NCBI RefSeq assembly: GCF_037646455.1
Contig: NZ_JBBIXN010000003.1
Span: forward strand, 1 to 64,000
Direction of reading: 5' to 3'
Origin: Draconibacterium mangrovi_A
GTDB lineage: Bacteria; Bacteroidota; Bacteroidia; Bacteroidales; Prolixibacteraceae
Length of the DNA stretch: 64,000 bases
The notes under the pieces were generated by a model. That model searched no databases. It was given only the letters and a program-made list of their open reading frames with translations, and was not told the DNA's origin. A program made the translations under genes and the position numbers. Shown one piece after another: positions 17,079 through 25,107 of the stretch (the stretch's first letter is position 1; each line of letters opens with the position of its first letter).

Positions 17079-17644
17079 AACCACAGGTGCTCTACCAGCG
17101 TTTTTATCCCGATCAACATTAAAATAATACCTCCAAGAATTAAGGATTGGTGACTGCGTTTGGCCGGAATGTTTTTGCCGAATAACAGCCCCAGCATTGA
17201 AGCAATAAAGGTTACTGATCCGATAACCGCTGCCGGAAAAGCAATGGGTGTTTCAAGAAATCCGAAGGTAATTCCAACCACAAATGCATCAATACTGGTA
17301 GCGATCGATAGTGCTATCAGCACGGTCAGTTTAAACGGATTTAAATTGCTTAAGGTATTCTCGTCTTTTAGGCCTTCGTAAACCATTTTCCCTCCGATAA
17401 GCAATAGCAGCCCAAAGGCTATCCAGTGATCTACTGAAACAATAAGATCTTCAATTACATTACCGATCATCCAACCAATTACAGGGAAAGTAGCCTGAAA
17501 AAAAGCCAGCGAAAAGGCAATTTTGCAGGCCTGCAAAAACCGTATATCGCGACGAAGTAGACCAATCGATACAGAAACTGCAAAGGAATCGAAACTCAAT
17601 CCCAGCCCGATCAGTAAAAATGTTATGAATTGAAAAACAGTCAT
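17075..17644 (-). CDS. mntP: Manganese efflux pump MntP (DUF204)
   Basis: 189 residues from the ATG at 17644. Six hydrophobic helices arranged as two repeats, each with the family's membrane Asp motif: LIGLGLSFDSFAVSVSIGL near the N-terminus and ATSIDAFVVGITFGF near residue 112. MntP exports Mn(II) across the inner membrane and protects against manganese excess. An open-frame TTG at 17656 is rejected: the -7 element TACTTTTG occupies that site. No manganese riboswitch is visible in the short leader. Confidence 0.92.
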   Translation of the reverse strand: MTVFQFITFLLIGLGLSFDSFAVSVSIGLLRRDIRFLQACKIAFSLAFFQATFPVIGWMIGNVIEDLIVSVDHWIAFGLLLLIGGKMVYEGLKDENTLSNLNPFKLTVLIALSIATSIDAFVVGITFGFLETPIAFPAAVIGSVTFIASMLGLLFGKNIPAKRSHQSLILGGIILMLIGIKTLVEHLWF

Positions 17645-17653
17645 CGAGAGCTG

Positions 17654-17661
17654 CAAAAGTA
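17654..17661 (-). promoter_or_regulatory. -7 element (TACTTTTG) of mntP
   Basis: On the minus strand TACTTTTG lies 9 bp before the mntP ATG (17644), so the transcript would have only a few leader bases or none. Confidence 0.5.
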
Positions 17662-17771
17662 AGCATTTGCAATCAGATTAAGTAAAGTGTCACGATGACT
17701 TTCGAATTATAAATTGTAATATTTACCATCGGTTTGTTATAAATTCAACATCAAATCGTCTCATTTAACAG

Positions 17772-18302
17772 ATGACCACAGAGGAGTTTAATAATACGGT
17801 TATTCCATTTTCGCGAAAGTTGTATCCAATGTTGTTCAGGATACTAAAAAACGAGGAAGAAACGCGCGATGCCTTGCAGGACCTGATGGTGAAATTGTGG
17901 GACAAAAGGAACGACCTGGTGCAGTGTACCAACCAAACGGCTTACATTATTACCATGGCCAAAAACCACAGTTTCGACCTGTTGAAAAAGAAGCGACCGC
18001 AACGAATTAGCGAAAAGGAAGAACACAAACTGCACAGCCTGTCAACAGATTCAGGGATGGAAATAAAAGAGCAGTTTGAACATGTCAGGATGGCCATCGA
18101 AGCACTGCCCGAAAAATACAGGGAAGTTATCAGGCTGCGCGACATCGATGGTTTTGAGTTCGACGAAATAAGTGAAATGACCGGTTACGAAGTGCCCTAC
18201 ATTAGAGTAATCCTTTCGAGGGCGCGACAGAAAGTTAAAGATGAAGTGAATAAAAAGTATGAATATGACCAATCAGGAAAAATTGCTCGACAAGTACTAT
18301 AA
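17772..18302 (+). CDS. ECF-type RNA polymerase sigma factor
   Basis: 176 residues with regions 2 and 4 of extracytoplasmic-function sigma factors. Region 2 (about 10-80): FSRKLYPMLFRILKNEEETRDALQDLMVKLW and ITMAKNHSFDLLKKKRPQR. Region 4 (about 113-165): ALPEKYREVIRLRDIDGFEFDEISEMTGY then YIRVILSRARQKVKDEV, the DNA-recognition helix. Such factors direct polymerase to stress or envelope genes and are held inactive by a membrane anti-sigma. The next gene overlaps it by about 40 bp and encodes a single-pass membrane protein, which fits. Start: the first ATG after an AT-rich leader. Confidence 0.9.
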   Translation: MTTEEFNNTVIPFSRKLYPMLFRILKNEEETRDALQDLMVKLWDKRNDLVQCTNQTAYIITMAKNHSFDLLKKKRPQRISEKEEHKLHSLSTDSGMEIKEQFEHVRMAIEALPEKYREVIRLRDIDGFEFDEISEMTGYEVPYIRVILSRARQKVKDEVNKKYEYDQSGKIARQVL

Positions 18303-18699
18303 GGGAGAGACATCGCTGGAAGAAGAACAGCAGCTGAAAGAATTACTTGGAGCGGATGAAAGAGCAGGACCGGATCAGGATATGTTTGGCTACTTTGAAA
18401 ATGAAGCAGCCGTTCCGAATGACCTGGAAGAATTGCTTTTTGCTGGAGTTGAGGAAAAGCACGACCGAAATAAAGTGAGGAAGATGCGCTGGTATTCATT
18501 CAGTTCTGCAGCAGCAATGATCCTGGTTGTTCTGGCTGTTTATCTCGATTTCAGAAAACAACAGCAACGGGAGTTGGAAAGTCAGTTTTATGTGATGGAA
18601 CAGGCGCTATACCAGATGTCGAGCAGTCTGCAACCCGAGGAACAAAAGGATATGCTGGTGCTCTGGGTGGATAATGATGTTGAGATAATAGTGAATTAG
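18259..18699 (+). CDS. Putative single-pass membrane anti-sigma factor
   Basis: 146 residues (a start at 18265 is equally possible). N-terminal 78 residues are acidic and helical (EKLLDKYYKGETSLEEEQQL), the kind of cytoplasmic sigma-binding module often written as KYxxGETSxEEExxL in Bacteroidota. A basic stretch KVRKMRW precedes one membrane helix (about 79-97, SFSSAAAMILVVLAVYLDF), and about 45 residues follow in the periplasm. The coding region overlaps the end of the sigma gene, so translation is coupled. The anti-sigma role rests on context and topology, not on a recognised domain. Confidence 0.75.
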   Translation: MNMTNQEKLLDKYYKGETSLEEEQQLKELLGADERAGPDQDMFGYFENEAAVPNDLEELLFAGVEEKHDRNKVRKMRWYSFSSAAAMILVVLAVYLDFRKQQQRELESQFYVMEQALYQMSSSLQPEEQKDMLVLWVDNDVEIIVN

Positions 18700-18734
18700 C
18701 AGGGGATAGAAACAAGAACTAAAAAATATCAAAA

Positions 18735-19682
18735 ATGAGACAATTGATTTTAATGGTACTGTTGATCGGTATATCGATTACAGTACAGTCGCAGAATGTA
18801 GAAGGCTTTTTTAAACAGCTAACTACAAATTATGCTGACCAGGATGGATTTAGTGCAAGCATGCTTAGCAGCGATATGTTCGATCTGTACATGAAAAAGA
18901 AAGATCTGGATAAAGATTCGGAAGTGGCAGCTGCGTTAAAGAATCTGGATAATATACTGGTGGTTTCGCAAAGCAAGTTTGGTAATGCTTACGCGGCATT
19001 TAACGAGCAGGCCGGTGCAGGAGTCAAAACGTCTAAACCCGATTTAGGGAAGCTGCACATAGATATTCTTGCGCATTACAACACCGGTGATTACACTTTA
19101 TTGAAAACCGAAAAAAGAATGGGTGAAGATGTTAAAGTGTACCTCAAAAAGAGAAACGGGGAGATCAATTCGCTGGCACTGGTCACCAACTCGAATACCG
19201 CAACCAGCCTGGTTGAACTGGATGGAAAGATTGACCTGGCAAATGTGGCCTCGCTAAGTAAAGCCATGAACCTGCGTGGATTGGAGAACCTGTATAAAAT
19301 AGACAATAAAAGTCCTTACGGTGCTTATGAGCCTTACATTGATGAAGAACGGATTGAGCAAATGGCAGTACAGGCCCGTGTAATGGCCGAGCGACAGGCA
19401 GCTTTATCCGACAAGCAGATGCAGGAAATACAGGAGCAGGCTGAAATGCAGGCTCAAAAACAAATGGAAATGGCTGAGAAATACCGCGAGATGGCAGAGA
19501 AATATGGCCGCCAGCCCATCTTTCTGAATTATCCCGGCGACAGTACCGAATATTATCTGAACGGTAAAAAGGTGGATGCTGAAAAAATTAAGGAGCTGGA
19601 AAAAGAAACGATTCAAACCATCGATGTTAAAAAGGACGAGAAGAACAGTGAAATCACCATTGTTCGGATCATTACAAAATAA
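18735..19682 (+). CDS. DUF4252-family exported protein
   Basis: 315 residues. Signal peptide (LILMVLLIGISITVQSQ, about residue 19). The DUF4252 domain follows, with the Bacteroidota-specific pattern DGFSASMLSSDMFDLYMKKK (about 38-57) and LDNILVVSQSKF. About residues 205-255 are a Met/Gln/Glu-rich helix (MQEIQEQAEMQAQKQMEMAEK) that looks like a coiled coil, after which YPGDSTEYYLNGKKVDAEKI introduces a C-terminal beta unit. DUF4252 genes frequently sit beside ECF sigma/anti-sigma pairs, as here. Likely the third gene of that operon, ended by a strong terminator. Function unknown. Confidence 0.82.
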   Translation: MRQLILMVLLIGISITVQSQNVEGFFKQLTTNYADQDGFSASMLSSDMFDLYMKKKDLDKDSEVAAALKNLDNILVVSQSKFGNAYAAFNEQAGAGVKTSKPDLGKLHIDILAHYNTGDYTLLKTEKRMGEDVKVYLKKRNGEINSLALVTNSNTATSLVELDGKIDLANVASLSKAMNLRGLENLYKIDNKSPYGAYEPYIDEERIEQMAVQARVMAERQAALSDKQMQEIQEQAEMQAQKQMEMAEKYREMAEKYGRQPIFLNYPGDSTEYYLNGKKVDAEKIKELEKETIQTIDVKKDEKNSEITIVRIITK

Positions 19683-19703
19683 CATATCCCGGCTTCAAAG
19701 GAT

Positions 19704-19733
19704 AAGGGCAGATCCATGCGATCTGCCCTTTTC
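19704..19733 (+). terminator. Intrinsic terminator of the sigma/DUF4252 operon
   Basis: A perfect 11-bp stem (AAGGGCAGATC with GATCTGCCCTT) closes a CATGC loop and is followed by TTCTTGTATTTTG. It lies 22 bp after the DUF4252 stop; the convergent DUF4270 gene ends at 19762. Confidence 0.8.
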
Positions 19734-19761
19734 TTGTATTTTGCTTATCTCGTATCTTCAG

Positions 19762-21144
19762 CTATTGCAGGTATTTCGAATAGGTAATGATCAACTGAAC
19801 ACCATTTTCGCGACCGGTACCTTCTAGAACTACCCTGCGTGGATCGTCGCTGTTTTGACCGGTTGTAATTACAAAACCCTGGTTACCCACATATTCGTCA
19901 AGATCCGGATCAAGCACATTGATCACACGCTGTACGTGCTGCGTAATATTAAAATGATAGGAATAATCCTCTCTCAGGTTACCATCGTGAAAGATCGGAC
20001 TGTAATAATAATCGATCGGTAATCGCTCAATGCTGTCTTTGTCAATAAAAGTCAATGTGAGTTTCGAAGGTGGCGGATATTTCTCAACCTCACTGGCTAC
20101 AGTATCTACCTGGAAAACCAGCTCCGCTTTGTTGATCGCTGTATTCAGCGAATCTCTCCAGCCCGAAAGTTCACCAATTGTAATGTGCGATTTAAGTCCG
20201 CCTGTAGGTTGAACATAAATGTAATCATCCTGCTCTACCCCCTGATCCAGTTCGTCGTAAAACGGTGTTCCTGAGTAATCGTGTGTAATATTATTAACCC
20301 GGGCACTGTACTGAGTGATTAGAAATGGCATCGACATAGTATCAGGCTGCGTTTCGTCGTCATCGTCTAATGCAAGGGCTTTATTTTCATCGTTGTTGTA
20401 ATACAGCAACAAGGCCGACCCCTGGAATGTACTGCTTGAAGAAGCTATAAGTTTTACCAGCGATCCGGATCCTGATGTATTAATATTTTCTGATTCGAGG
20501 TAGAATCCTTTAAAGTATTCCAGAAAAACATCGTTCGAAATTAAATCGAGCGAATCGGCATCTGCCAGTTTTTGACCAATGCTGTTTTCAATTGGAATTT
20601 TTATGATCTGGTACAGAGTGTCCAGTGTGGCAGAATCCAGTTCAATTTGCGGGGTAAATGTCTTTTCCCCAATTACTTCGGTCGAGGCCATAGATTTAAG
20701 ATCGATGTCCTGCTCATATTCCGCATCGGCATCAAGCGATGATTCCAGTTCGTATACTTTGATGTTTTGTGGCGTTATTGTATCGCCGTATACGCTCCTG
20801 TAATACAAAAACAAAAAAGTGGAATCAACCACAGGATTGCTTCCAAAATCGGGATAAGCAGTTAACCGCACCTGGGTAGCGAAGTTGACCGTTGTGTTAC
20901 CAAAAACAGGATCCTGGAAACTTCCAAGCAAGTTGTAATCTGACTTACTGGTTACAATTCCAAATTCGCTGTTCGCGTAAGCACTCAACTGGTCTTTAAT
21001 TACAGCATTTTTCACATTGATCAGATCGGTTCCCGGAAGAATCTCAATTCCCAGGTCGCTGTCTTCGTTACAAGCTGTAAATAAAAGTGCCAGTACAAAA
21101 GCAACACTCGTATATTTAAGTATCTGATTTATATAATATCTCAC
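19762..21144 (-). CDS. DUF4270 lipoprotein
   Basis: 460 residues. N-terminal hydrophobic segment with lipobox (LLFTAC, Cys25), then the DUF4270 hallmark NEDSDLGIEILPGTDLINV. The rest is beta-rich with repeated short aromatic strands (SVYGDTITPQNIKVYELES; FLITQYSARVNNITHDYSG) and ends in GVQLIITYSKY. DUF4270 is a large outer-surface lipoprotein family of Bacteroidota with no assigned biochemical function. It is monocistronic, converging on the sigma-operon terminator. Confidence 0.88.
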   Translation of the reverse strand: MRYYINQILKYTSVAFVLALLFTACNEDSDLGIEILPGTDLINVKNAVIKDQLSAYANSEFGIVTSKSDYNLLGSFQDPVFGNTTVNFATQVRLTAYPDFGSNPVVDSTFLFLYYRSVYGDTITPQNIKVYELESSLDADAEYEQDIDLKSMASTEVIGEKTFTPQIELDSATLDTLYQIIKIPIENSIGQKLADADSLDLISNDVFLEYFKGFYLESENINTSGSGSLVKLIASSSSTFQGSALLLYYNNDENKALALDDDDETQPDTMSMPFLITQYSARVNNITHDYSGTPFYDELDQGVEQDDYIYVQPTGGLKSHITIGELSGWRDSLNTAINKAELVFQVDTVASEVEKYPPPSKLTLTFIDKDSIERLPIDYYYSPIFHDGNLREDYSYHFNITQHVQRVINVLDPDLDEYVGNQGFVITTGQNSDDPRRVVLEGTGRENGVQLIITYSKYLQ

Positions 21145-21193
21145 CTGTGTTCTGATTTTATTTTATGCTCTGTTCTGTTTCTGAAAAATTACA

Positions 21194-21201
21194 CAAACGT
21201 A
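21194..21201 (-). promoter_or_regulatory. -7 element (TACGTTTG) upstream of the DUF4270 gene
   Basis: On the minus strand TACGTTTG matches TAnnTTTG and lies 49 bp before the start codon at 21144. No -33 TTG was found at the usual spacing. Confidence 0.4.
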
Positions 21202-21286
21202 TGAAAAAACAACGAGAGCATTCCGGCAAACATTGTTAAATTGTAGTTTTTAAAATATTATTTCAATCTTTTAACAAAAACTGTGC

Positions 21287-22090
21287 TTACACCTTATCGT
21301 AAAACTCGTTATACGCATCAATGTAAGTTTCTTTCGACTGGTAATCGAGGAACAGTTTCTCGCTTTTTTTGATGTGCTCTTTTACGGCAGGATTGATTTC
21401 CTCCGTTCCCTGGATCACGGCATCAGAATAATCGATGGCCATCTTATTTACATTTACATAAGTGGGATCATCAAGGGTAGCAACATCTTCCGGGGTGATT
21501 CCTTCGAGCAATAGTTTTTGGTTGAATTCCTTGTTCAGTGGATTTTTAAAATCGTCGTTGTAGGCCGAGTAAACCACTTTCGATTGGCTGAACAAAGGAT
21601 CGTTGTAGTAGTATTTTTTAATGTAAAGCGGCACGAGCGAAGTAAGCCAGCCGTGGCAGTGAATAATATCCGGTGCCCAGCGCAACTTGATAACTGTTTC
21701 CAGAACACCGCGTGCAAAGAAAATCGCGCGTTCGTCGTTATCTTCAAGCTCTTTGCCATTCTTATCTGTTAGAACGGTTTTGCGATGAAAATAATCTTCA
21801 TTATCAATAAAATAAACTTGCATCCGGGCTGCCTGGATAGAGGCTACTTTTATGATTAATGGATGATCGGTGTCGTTAATTACCAGGTTCATTCCCGACA
21901 GGCGAATGACCTCGTGCAATTGATTACGACGCTCGTTAACACAGCCATACCGGGGCATGAACGTTCTAATCTCTCTTCCCTTTTCCTGAACACCTTGTGG
22001 CAGGTAACGGGCAATTTCCGACATTTCGCTTTCAGGCAGGTAGGGGGTAATCTCTTGTGAAATATAAAGGATTCTTTTCTTTTTCATCAA
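21287..22090 (-). CDS. Short GT5 'glycogen/starch synthase' N-lobe protein
   Basis: 267 residues, resembling only the N-terminal Rossmann lobe of bacterial glycogen synthase (usually about 480 aa). It starts RILYISQEITPYLPESEMSEIARYLP, aligned to the GT5 N-terminus, but the ADP-glucose-binding KxGGL motif is replaced by ESEMSE. Other GT5 features are present: MPRYGC, YFIDNEDYFHR (about 94-104), and PDIIHCHGWLTSLVPLYIK (about 141-159). The C-terminal catalytic lobe is missing altogether. This short family is common beside panC in Bacteroidales and is routinely annotated as glycogen synthase, but it is unlikely to polymerise glucose on this evidence. A regulatory or structural role is inference. 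Confidence 0.82.
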   Translation of the reverse strand: MMKKKRILYISQEITPYLPESEMSEIARYLPQGVQEKGREIRTFMPRYGCVNERRNQLHEVIRLSGMNLVINDTDHPLIIKVASIQAARMQVYFIDNEDYFHRKTVLTDKNGKELEDNDERAIFFARGVLETVIKLRWAPDIIHCHGWLTSLVPLYIKKYYYNDPLFSQSKVVYSAYNDDFKNPLNKEFNQKLLLEGITPEDVATLDDPTYVNVNKMAIDYSDAVIQGTEEINPAVKEHIKKSEKLFLDYQSKETYIDAYNEFYDKV

Positions 22091-22115
22091 CCAAAGTACA
22101 GTTAAAAACAGGCTG

Positions 22116-22146
22116 CAAAATTAATAAAAATAAACTTAATATTCAA
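22116..22146 (-). promoter_or_regulatory. Promoter of the short GT5 gene
   Basis: On the minus strand: TTG (22144-22146), 20 bp, then TAATTTTG (22116-22123), a good fit to the Bacteroidota -33/-7 layout, 26 bp before the start codon. An inverted repeat (AACTTAA at 22133-22139, TTAAGTT at 22148-22154) straddles the -33 element. Confidence 0.6.
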
Positions 22147-22236
22147 TTTAAGTTGGTTAGCTTCAGCTGGTATCACGAATTTTTGTGCGGTTATACCAAT
22201 ATTATTTGTTTATTTTGCAGCCTCAAATTTTAGGGA

Positions 22237-23073
22237 ATGAAACTGCTTAAAACGGTCGGCGAATTACAACAGCAAATTCAGGATTCAGGCAAGGGAGCTT
22301 CCGTTGGATTTGTACCGACCATGGGAGCTTTGCACGAAGGGCATATCTCACTGGTAAAGCAGGCTGTGGCTGATAACAGTTTGGTAGTTGTCAGTATCTT
22401 TGTGAACCCGAATCAGTTTAACGACCCTAAAGATCTGGAACGTTATCCGCGCACTCTGGAAGCGGATTTAAACTTGCTTAAAACCACAGAATGCGATCTT
22501 GTTTTTGCACCCGATGCAAAGGAAGTTTATCCCGAACAAGACACCCGAATATTTAATTTCGGAAAGCTGGAAGAGGTGATGGAAGGGAAATTCCGTCCGG
22601 GGCATTTTAATGGTGTGGCACAGGTGGTGAGTCGCCTGTTCGACATGGTGAAGCCCGATAAAGCGTACTTTGGATTAAAGGATTTTCAGCAACTGGCCAT
22701 CATAAAAAACATGGTGAAACAGCTGGATCTTTCTGTTGAAATTGTACCTTGCGCTATTGTTCGCGAAGACAGCGGACTGGCCATGAGCTCGCGGAATGAA
22801 TTGCTGTCGGCCGAAGAACGTAAGAATGCCTCAGTAATTGCAAAAACGCTGTTTAGCGCCAAAGAACTTAAAACGCAAAAAAGCGTACAAGAACTCGTGG
22901 AATGGATAAGTAATGAGATCAACAATAACCCCTTCCTCGATGTTGAATATGTAGAGATAGTTGACGACGAAGAACTGCAAACGGTTAAAAGCTGGGACGA
23001 ACCCACAACAAAAATAGCCTGTGTTGCTGTGTTCTGTGGAAAAGTTAGATTGATCGACAATATTATTTTGTAA
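22237..23073 (+). CDS. panC: Pantoate--beta-alanine ligase
   Basis: 278 residues. It joins pantoate and beta-alanine with ATP to form pantothenate, the CoA precursor. Nucleotidylyltransferase motifs are intact: PTMGALHEGHISL (about 28-40, HxGH), SIFVNPNQFNDPKDLERYPRT (substrate-binding region), GKFRPGHFNGVAQVVSRLF (about 117-135), KAYFGLKDFQQL, and AMSSRNELLS near residue 186 (the KMSKS-equivalent). Length is typical. It is followed 17 bp later by panD, which supplies its beta-alanine; divergent from the short GT5 gene. Confidence 0.97.
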   Translation: MKLLKTVGELQQQIQDSGKGASVGFVPTMGALHEGHISLVKQAVADNSLVVVSIFVNPNQFNDPKDLERYPRTLEADLNLLKTTECDLVFAPDAKEVYPEQDTRIFNFGKLEEVMEGKFRPGHFNGVAQVVSRLFDMVKPDKAYFGLKDFQQLAIIKNMVKQLDLSVEIVPCAIVREDSGLAMSSRNELLSAEERKNASVIAKTLFSAKELKTQKSVQELVEWISNEINNNPFLDVEYVEIVDDEELQTVKSWDEPTTKIACVAVFCGKVRLIDNIIL

Positions 23074-23090
23074 ACCGAAAGTGCATTGTT

Positions 23091-23441
23091 ATGCTGATTG
23101 AAGTTTGTAAATCGAAAATTCATAAGGTAACCGTTACTGAAGCCAATCTTCAGTATGTGGGCAGTATTACCATCGACGAAGATTTGATGGATGCCGCTAA
23201 CCTGATCGAGAACGAAAAGGTTCAGATTGTGAACATTAATAACGGTGAGCGCCTTGAAACCTACGTGATTAAAGGTGAGCGCGGGACAGGTACCATTTGC
23301 CTCAACGGGCCGGCAGCACGAAAAGTGGCGGTGGGCGATGTTGTGATTATTATTTCCTACGCACAAATGGACTTCGAAGAAGCCAAAAGCTTTAAGCCAA
23401 GCCTGGTTTTTCCTGATACCGAAACCAACAGCATTGTTTAA
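23091..23441 (+). CDS. panD: Aspartate 1-decarboxylase
   Basis: 116 residues. A pyruvoyl enzyme that makes beta-alanine from aspartate. The self-cleavage pair Gly24-Ser25 is present in QYVGSITIDEDLMDAA, and the essential KIHKVTVT (about 9-16) and IENEKVQIVNINNGER (about 41-56) blocks are complete, as is LNGPAARKVAVGDVVIIISYAQ near the C-terminus. It follows panC after 17 bp and is surely co-transcribed. Confidence 0.97.
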   Translation: MLIEVCKSKIHKVTVTEANLQYVGSITIDEDLMDAANLIENEKVQIVNINNGERLETYVIKGERGTGTICLNGPAARKVAVGDVVIIISYAQMDFEEAKSFKPSLVFPDTETNSIV

Positions 23442-23525
23442 CTGAAGAGTATTTATAACAGAAATGTTACTTCACGCAAAATAAGGGAATCTGGGAATGA
23501 ACGATACTCCCTGAATATATTTTAA

Positions 23526-23846
23526 TTAGTCTTTTCGAAATATTTCTTCTCTATGATCATAAAGGAAATTGACAATAATATCGATGTTCTCAAGATTGAG
23601 GGAAAAGAAATCGTTAAAAATATCTGGGTTTGTCGTCATCAACCCTAAATTAACCCCATCCGAATTAAAAACATGAAACTCAAGAAAACCTCTGTCTGAG
23701 CTTATAAATATTGCATGGTTTTTAAGAAGAAACTCTACATGCCAGGCCCCCATTGTTCTTGGAATTCTTTCTCCAGTTTTTTTTGCATTTGGGAATTTCT
23801 GTAAAAAGCATTTCGAAACATGGTCGCAATAATCTTGTTCATTCAT
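23526..23846 (-). CDS. Small unknown soluble protein, immunity-like
   Basis: About 106 residues from Met34 of the open frame (23846); upstream codons look non-coding. The sequence has aromatic-rich alpha/beta character (GAWHVEFLLKNHAIFISSDRGFLEFHVFNSDG) and ends in FLYDHREEIFRKD. The size, composition and the neighbouring CPCC-type gene resemble single-copy immunity or orphan cargo proteins of polymorphic toxin systems, but no toxin gene is nearby. No confident family. It lies in a locally AT-rich patch that interrupts housekeeping genes. Confidence 0.55.
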   Translation of the reverse strand: MNEQDYCDHVSKCFLQKFPNAKKTGERIPRTMGAWHVEFLLKNHAIFISSDRGFLEFHVFNSDGVNLGLMTTNPDIFNDFFSLNLENIDIIVNFLYDHREEIFRKD

Positions 23847-24011
23847 AATTCTATAATTATTCAGGAAGTATTTGAAGCTCTGCTTTAGATAGGTTTGATT
23901 TGATAAAACCAGGATCAATGTATAACCTAATTTTTTGGTAATCAATTCCCATTTAAAAGTAACCTTTTAGTAGTATTGGGACCAGTTGAATCAAATGAAA
24001 ATCAAAACTCT

Positions 24012-24311
24012 TTACGATTTTTTATGTAACCTTGGACAATAGTTTACTTGCTGTACATTTTCTAGCTGTTTTATCGCCATATCTTGCCCCCAATCTTCCG
24101 GGATGTGGTTCTTAGGAAAATAAAACTTATATGAACTTTCAATCCATTTTTTACGCCATTCAATAAATGAGTATCCTGAATTTGCATCAGTAAACCCAAA
24201 TTCAAAACCACAGCAAAAACAGATTTCATATGAAGGTTCATTGTAAATGTTGTAAGGAGGTTGGATAAGCTTGTCCCACCCACAGACTGGACAAATTTTT
24301 AATAGTTTCAT
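24012..24311 (-). CDS. CPCC-type cysteine-rich protein
   Basis: 99 residues. Two zinc-ribbon-like cysteine pairs: CPVCGWD at residues 7-13 and ICFCCGFEFGF near 31-41, the second normally written CPCCGFEFG in the family. A tract SFIEWRKKWIES follows, typical of these proteins. The members are small, often next to immunity genes or phage-derived DNA, with no proven function. Metal binding is likely from the cysteine spacing. The gene is AT-rich and separated from the flanking one by 165 bp. Confidence 0.7.
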   Translation of the reverse strand: MKLLKICPVCGWDKLIQPPYNIYNEPSYEICFCCGFEFGFTDANSGYSFIEWRKKWIESSYKFYFPKNHIPEDWGQDMAIKQLENVQQVNYCPRLHKKS

Positions 24312-24535
24312 TATGGTGTGATATTTATATAAATCATTTCGTTAAATGCCTTAGCACCAGAATAAGGGAAATCAGAGATTAATTTGTTTCAAAATTCCAC
24401 AACTCCATCCAATTTTATATGATTATCTTCTTTGACAAAAATAAAAGAATGAGAATAAGATATAATTTTATAGAGGTTAAAATTTATGGTTGCAATTTGA
24501 AATCCCTTTAAATAACAGTGCTGGTCTTTGCATTG

Positions 24536-24564
24536 TTGCAATTGTAAATTAATGGCTATTTTTG
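24536..24564 (+). promoter_or_regulatory. Promoter of the heptose adenylyltransferase gene
   Basis: TTG (24536-24538), 18 bp, TATTTTTG (24557-24564), in good agreement with the Bacteroidota consensus. The last base of the -7 element lies 6 bp before the ATG at 24571, so the transcript would start at or next to the start codon. Confidence 0.65.
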
Positions 24565-24570
24565 ACAGTT

Positions 24571-25059
24571 ATGAACTTAACGACCAAAGCAAAAATATTT
24601 CGCGACTTCGAATCCTTCTCTCCGCTGCTTCAAATCTGGAAAGGAAGTAATAATACCATTGTTTTTACCAACGGTTGCTTCGATCTGATTCATCATGGTC
24701 ACGTAGATTCGTTGCAGCAATCGGCGGCAATGGGCACCAAGCTTATTGTTGGCTTGAATTCAGATAAATCGGTGCAGATGCTGAAAGGAGAGAAACGCCC
24801 GATATTGGGAGAAGTGGAGCGAGCAACCGTGCTGGCAGCTTTTGAAATGGTGGACGCTGTAGTTATTTTTAACGAAGAAACACCAGCCGAACTGATCGCC
24901 AAAATTGTGCCCAATGTACTCGTAAAAGGCGCACAATACGAAATTCACGAAATTGCGGGCCACGATACAGTACTCAACAACGGTGGCAGCGTTGAAACTC
25001 TCGAACTGATTGAAGGAATTTCCTCGAGCGAATTGATAAAACGAATAAAAAATCTCTGA
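24571..25059 (+). CDS. rfaE2: D-glycero-beta-D-manno-heptose 1-phosphate adenylyltransferase
   Basis: 162 residues. It adds AMP to heptose 1-phosphate in ADP-heptose synthesis for LPS core. Cytidylyltransferase-fold motifs: FTNGCFDLIHHGHVDSL (HxGH), LIVGLNSDKSVQMLKGEKRPI (about 56-76), and the C-terminal ISSSELIKRIKN (the SSS loop). It corresponds to the C-terminal half of E. coli HldE, so the kinase half must be encoded elsewhere. The start at 24571 is preferred to a TTG at 24562, which lies inside the promoter's -7 element. Confidence 0.92.
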   Translation: MNLTTKAKIFRDFESFSPLLQIWKGSNNTIVFTNGCFDLIHHGHVDSLQQSAAMGTKLIVGLNSDKSVQMLKGEKRPILGEVERATVLAAFEMVDAVVIFNEETPAELIAKIVPNVLVKGAQYEIHEIAGHDTVLNNGGSVETLELIEGISSSELIKRIKNL

Positions 25060-25107
25060 GTTTGCTGGGATTTCCGCAGTATATTTTCCTCAAAAATAGA
25101 ATTGACA

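Noticed and set aside
21287..22090. Calling this gene a functional glycogen synthase (glgA)
   Set aside because: The second catalytic lobe and the KxGGL motif are missing.
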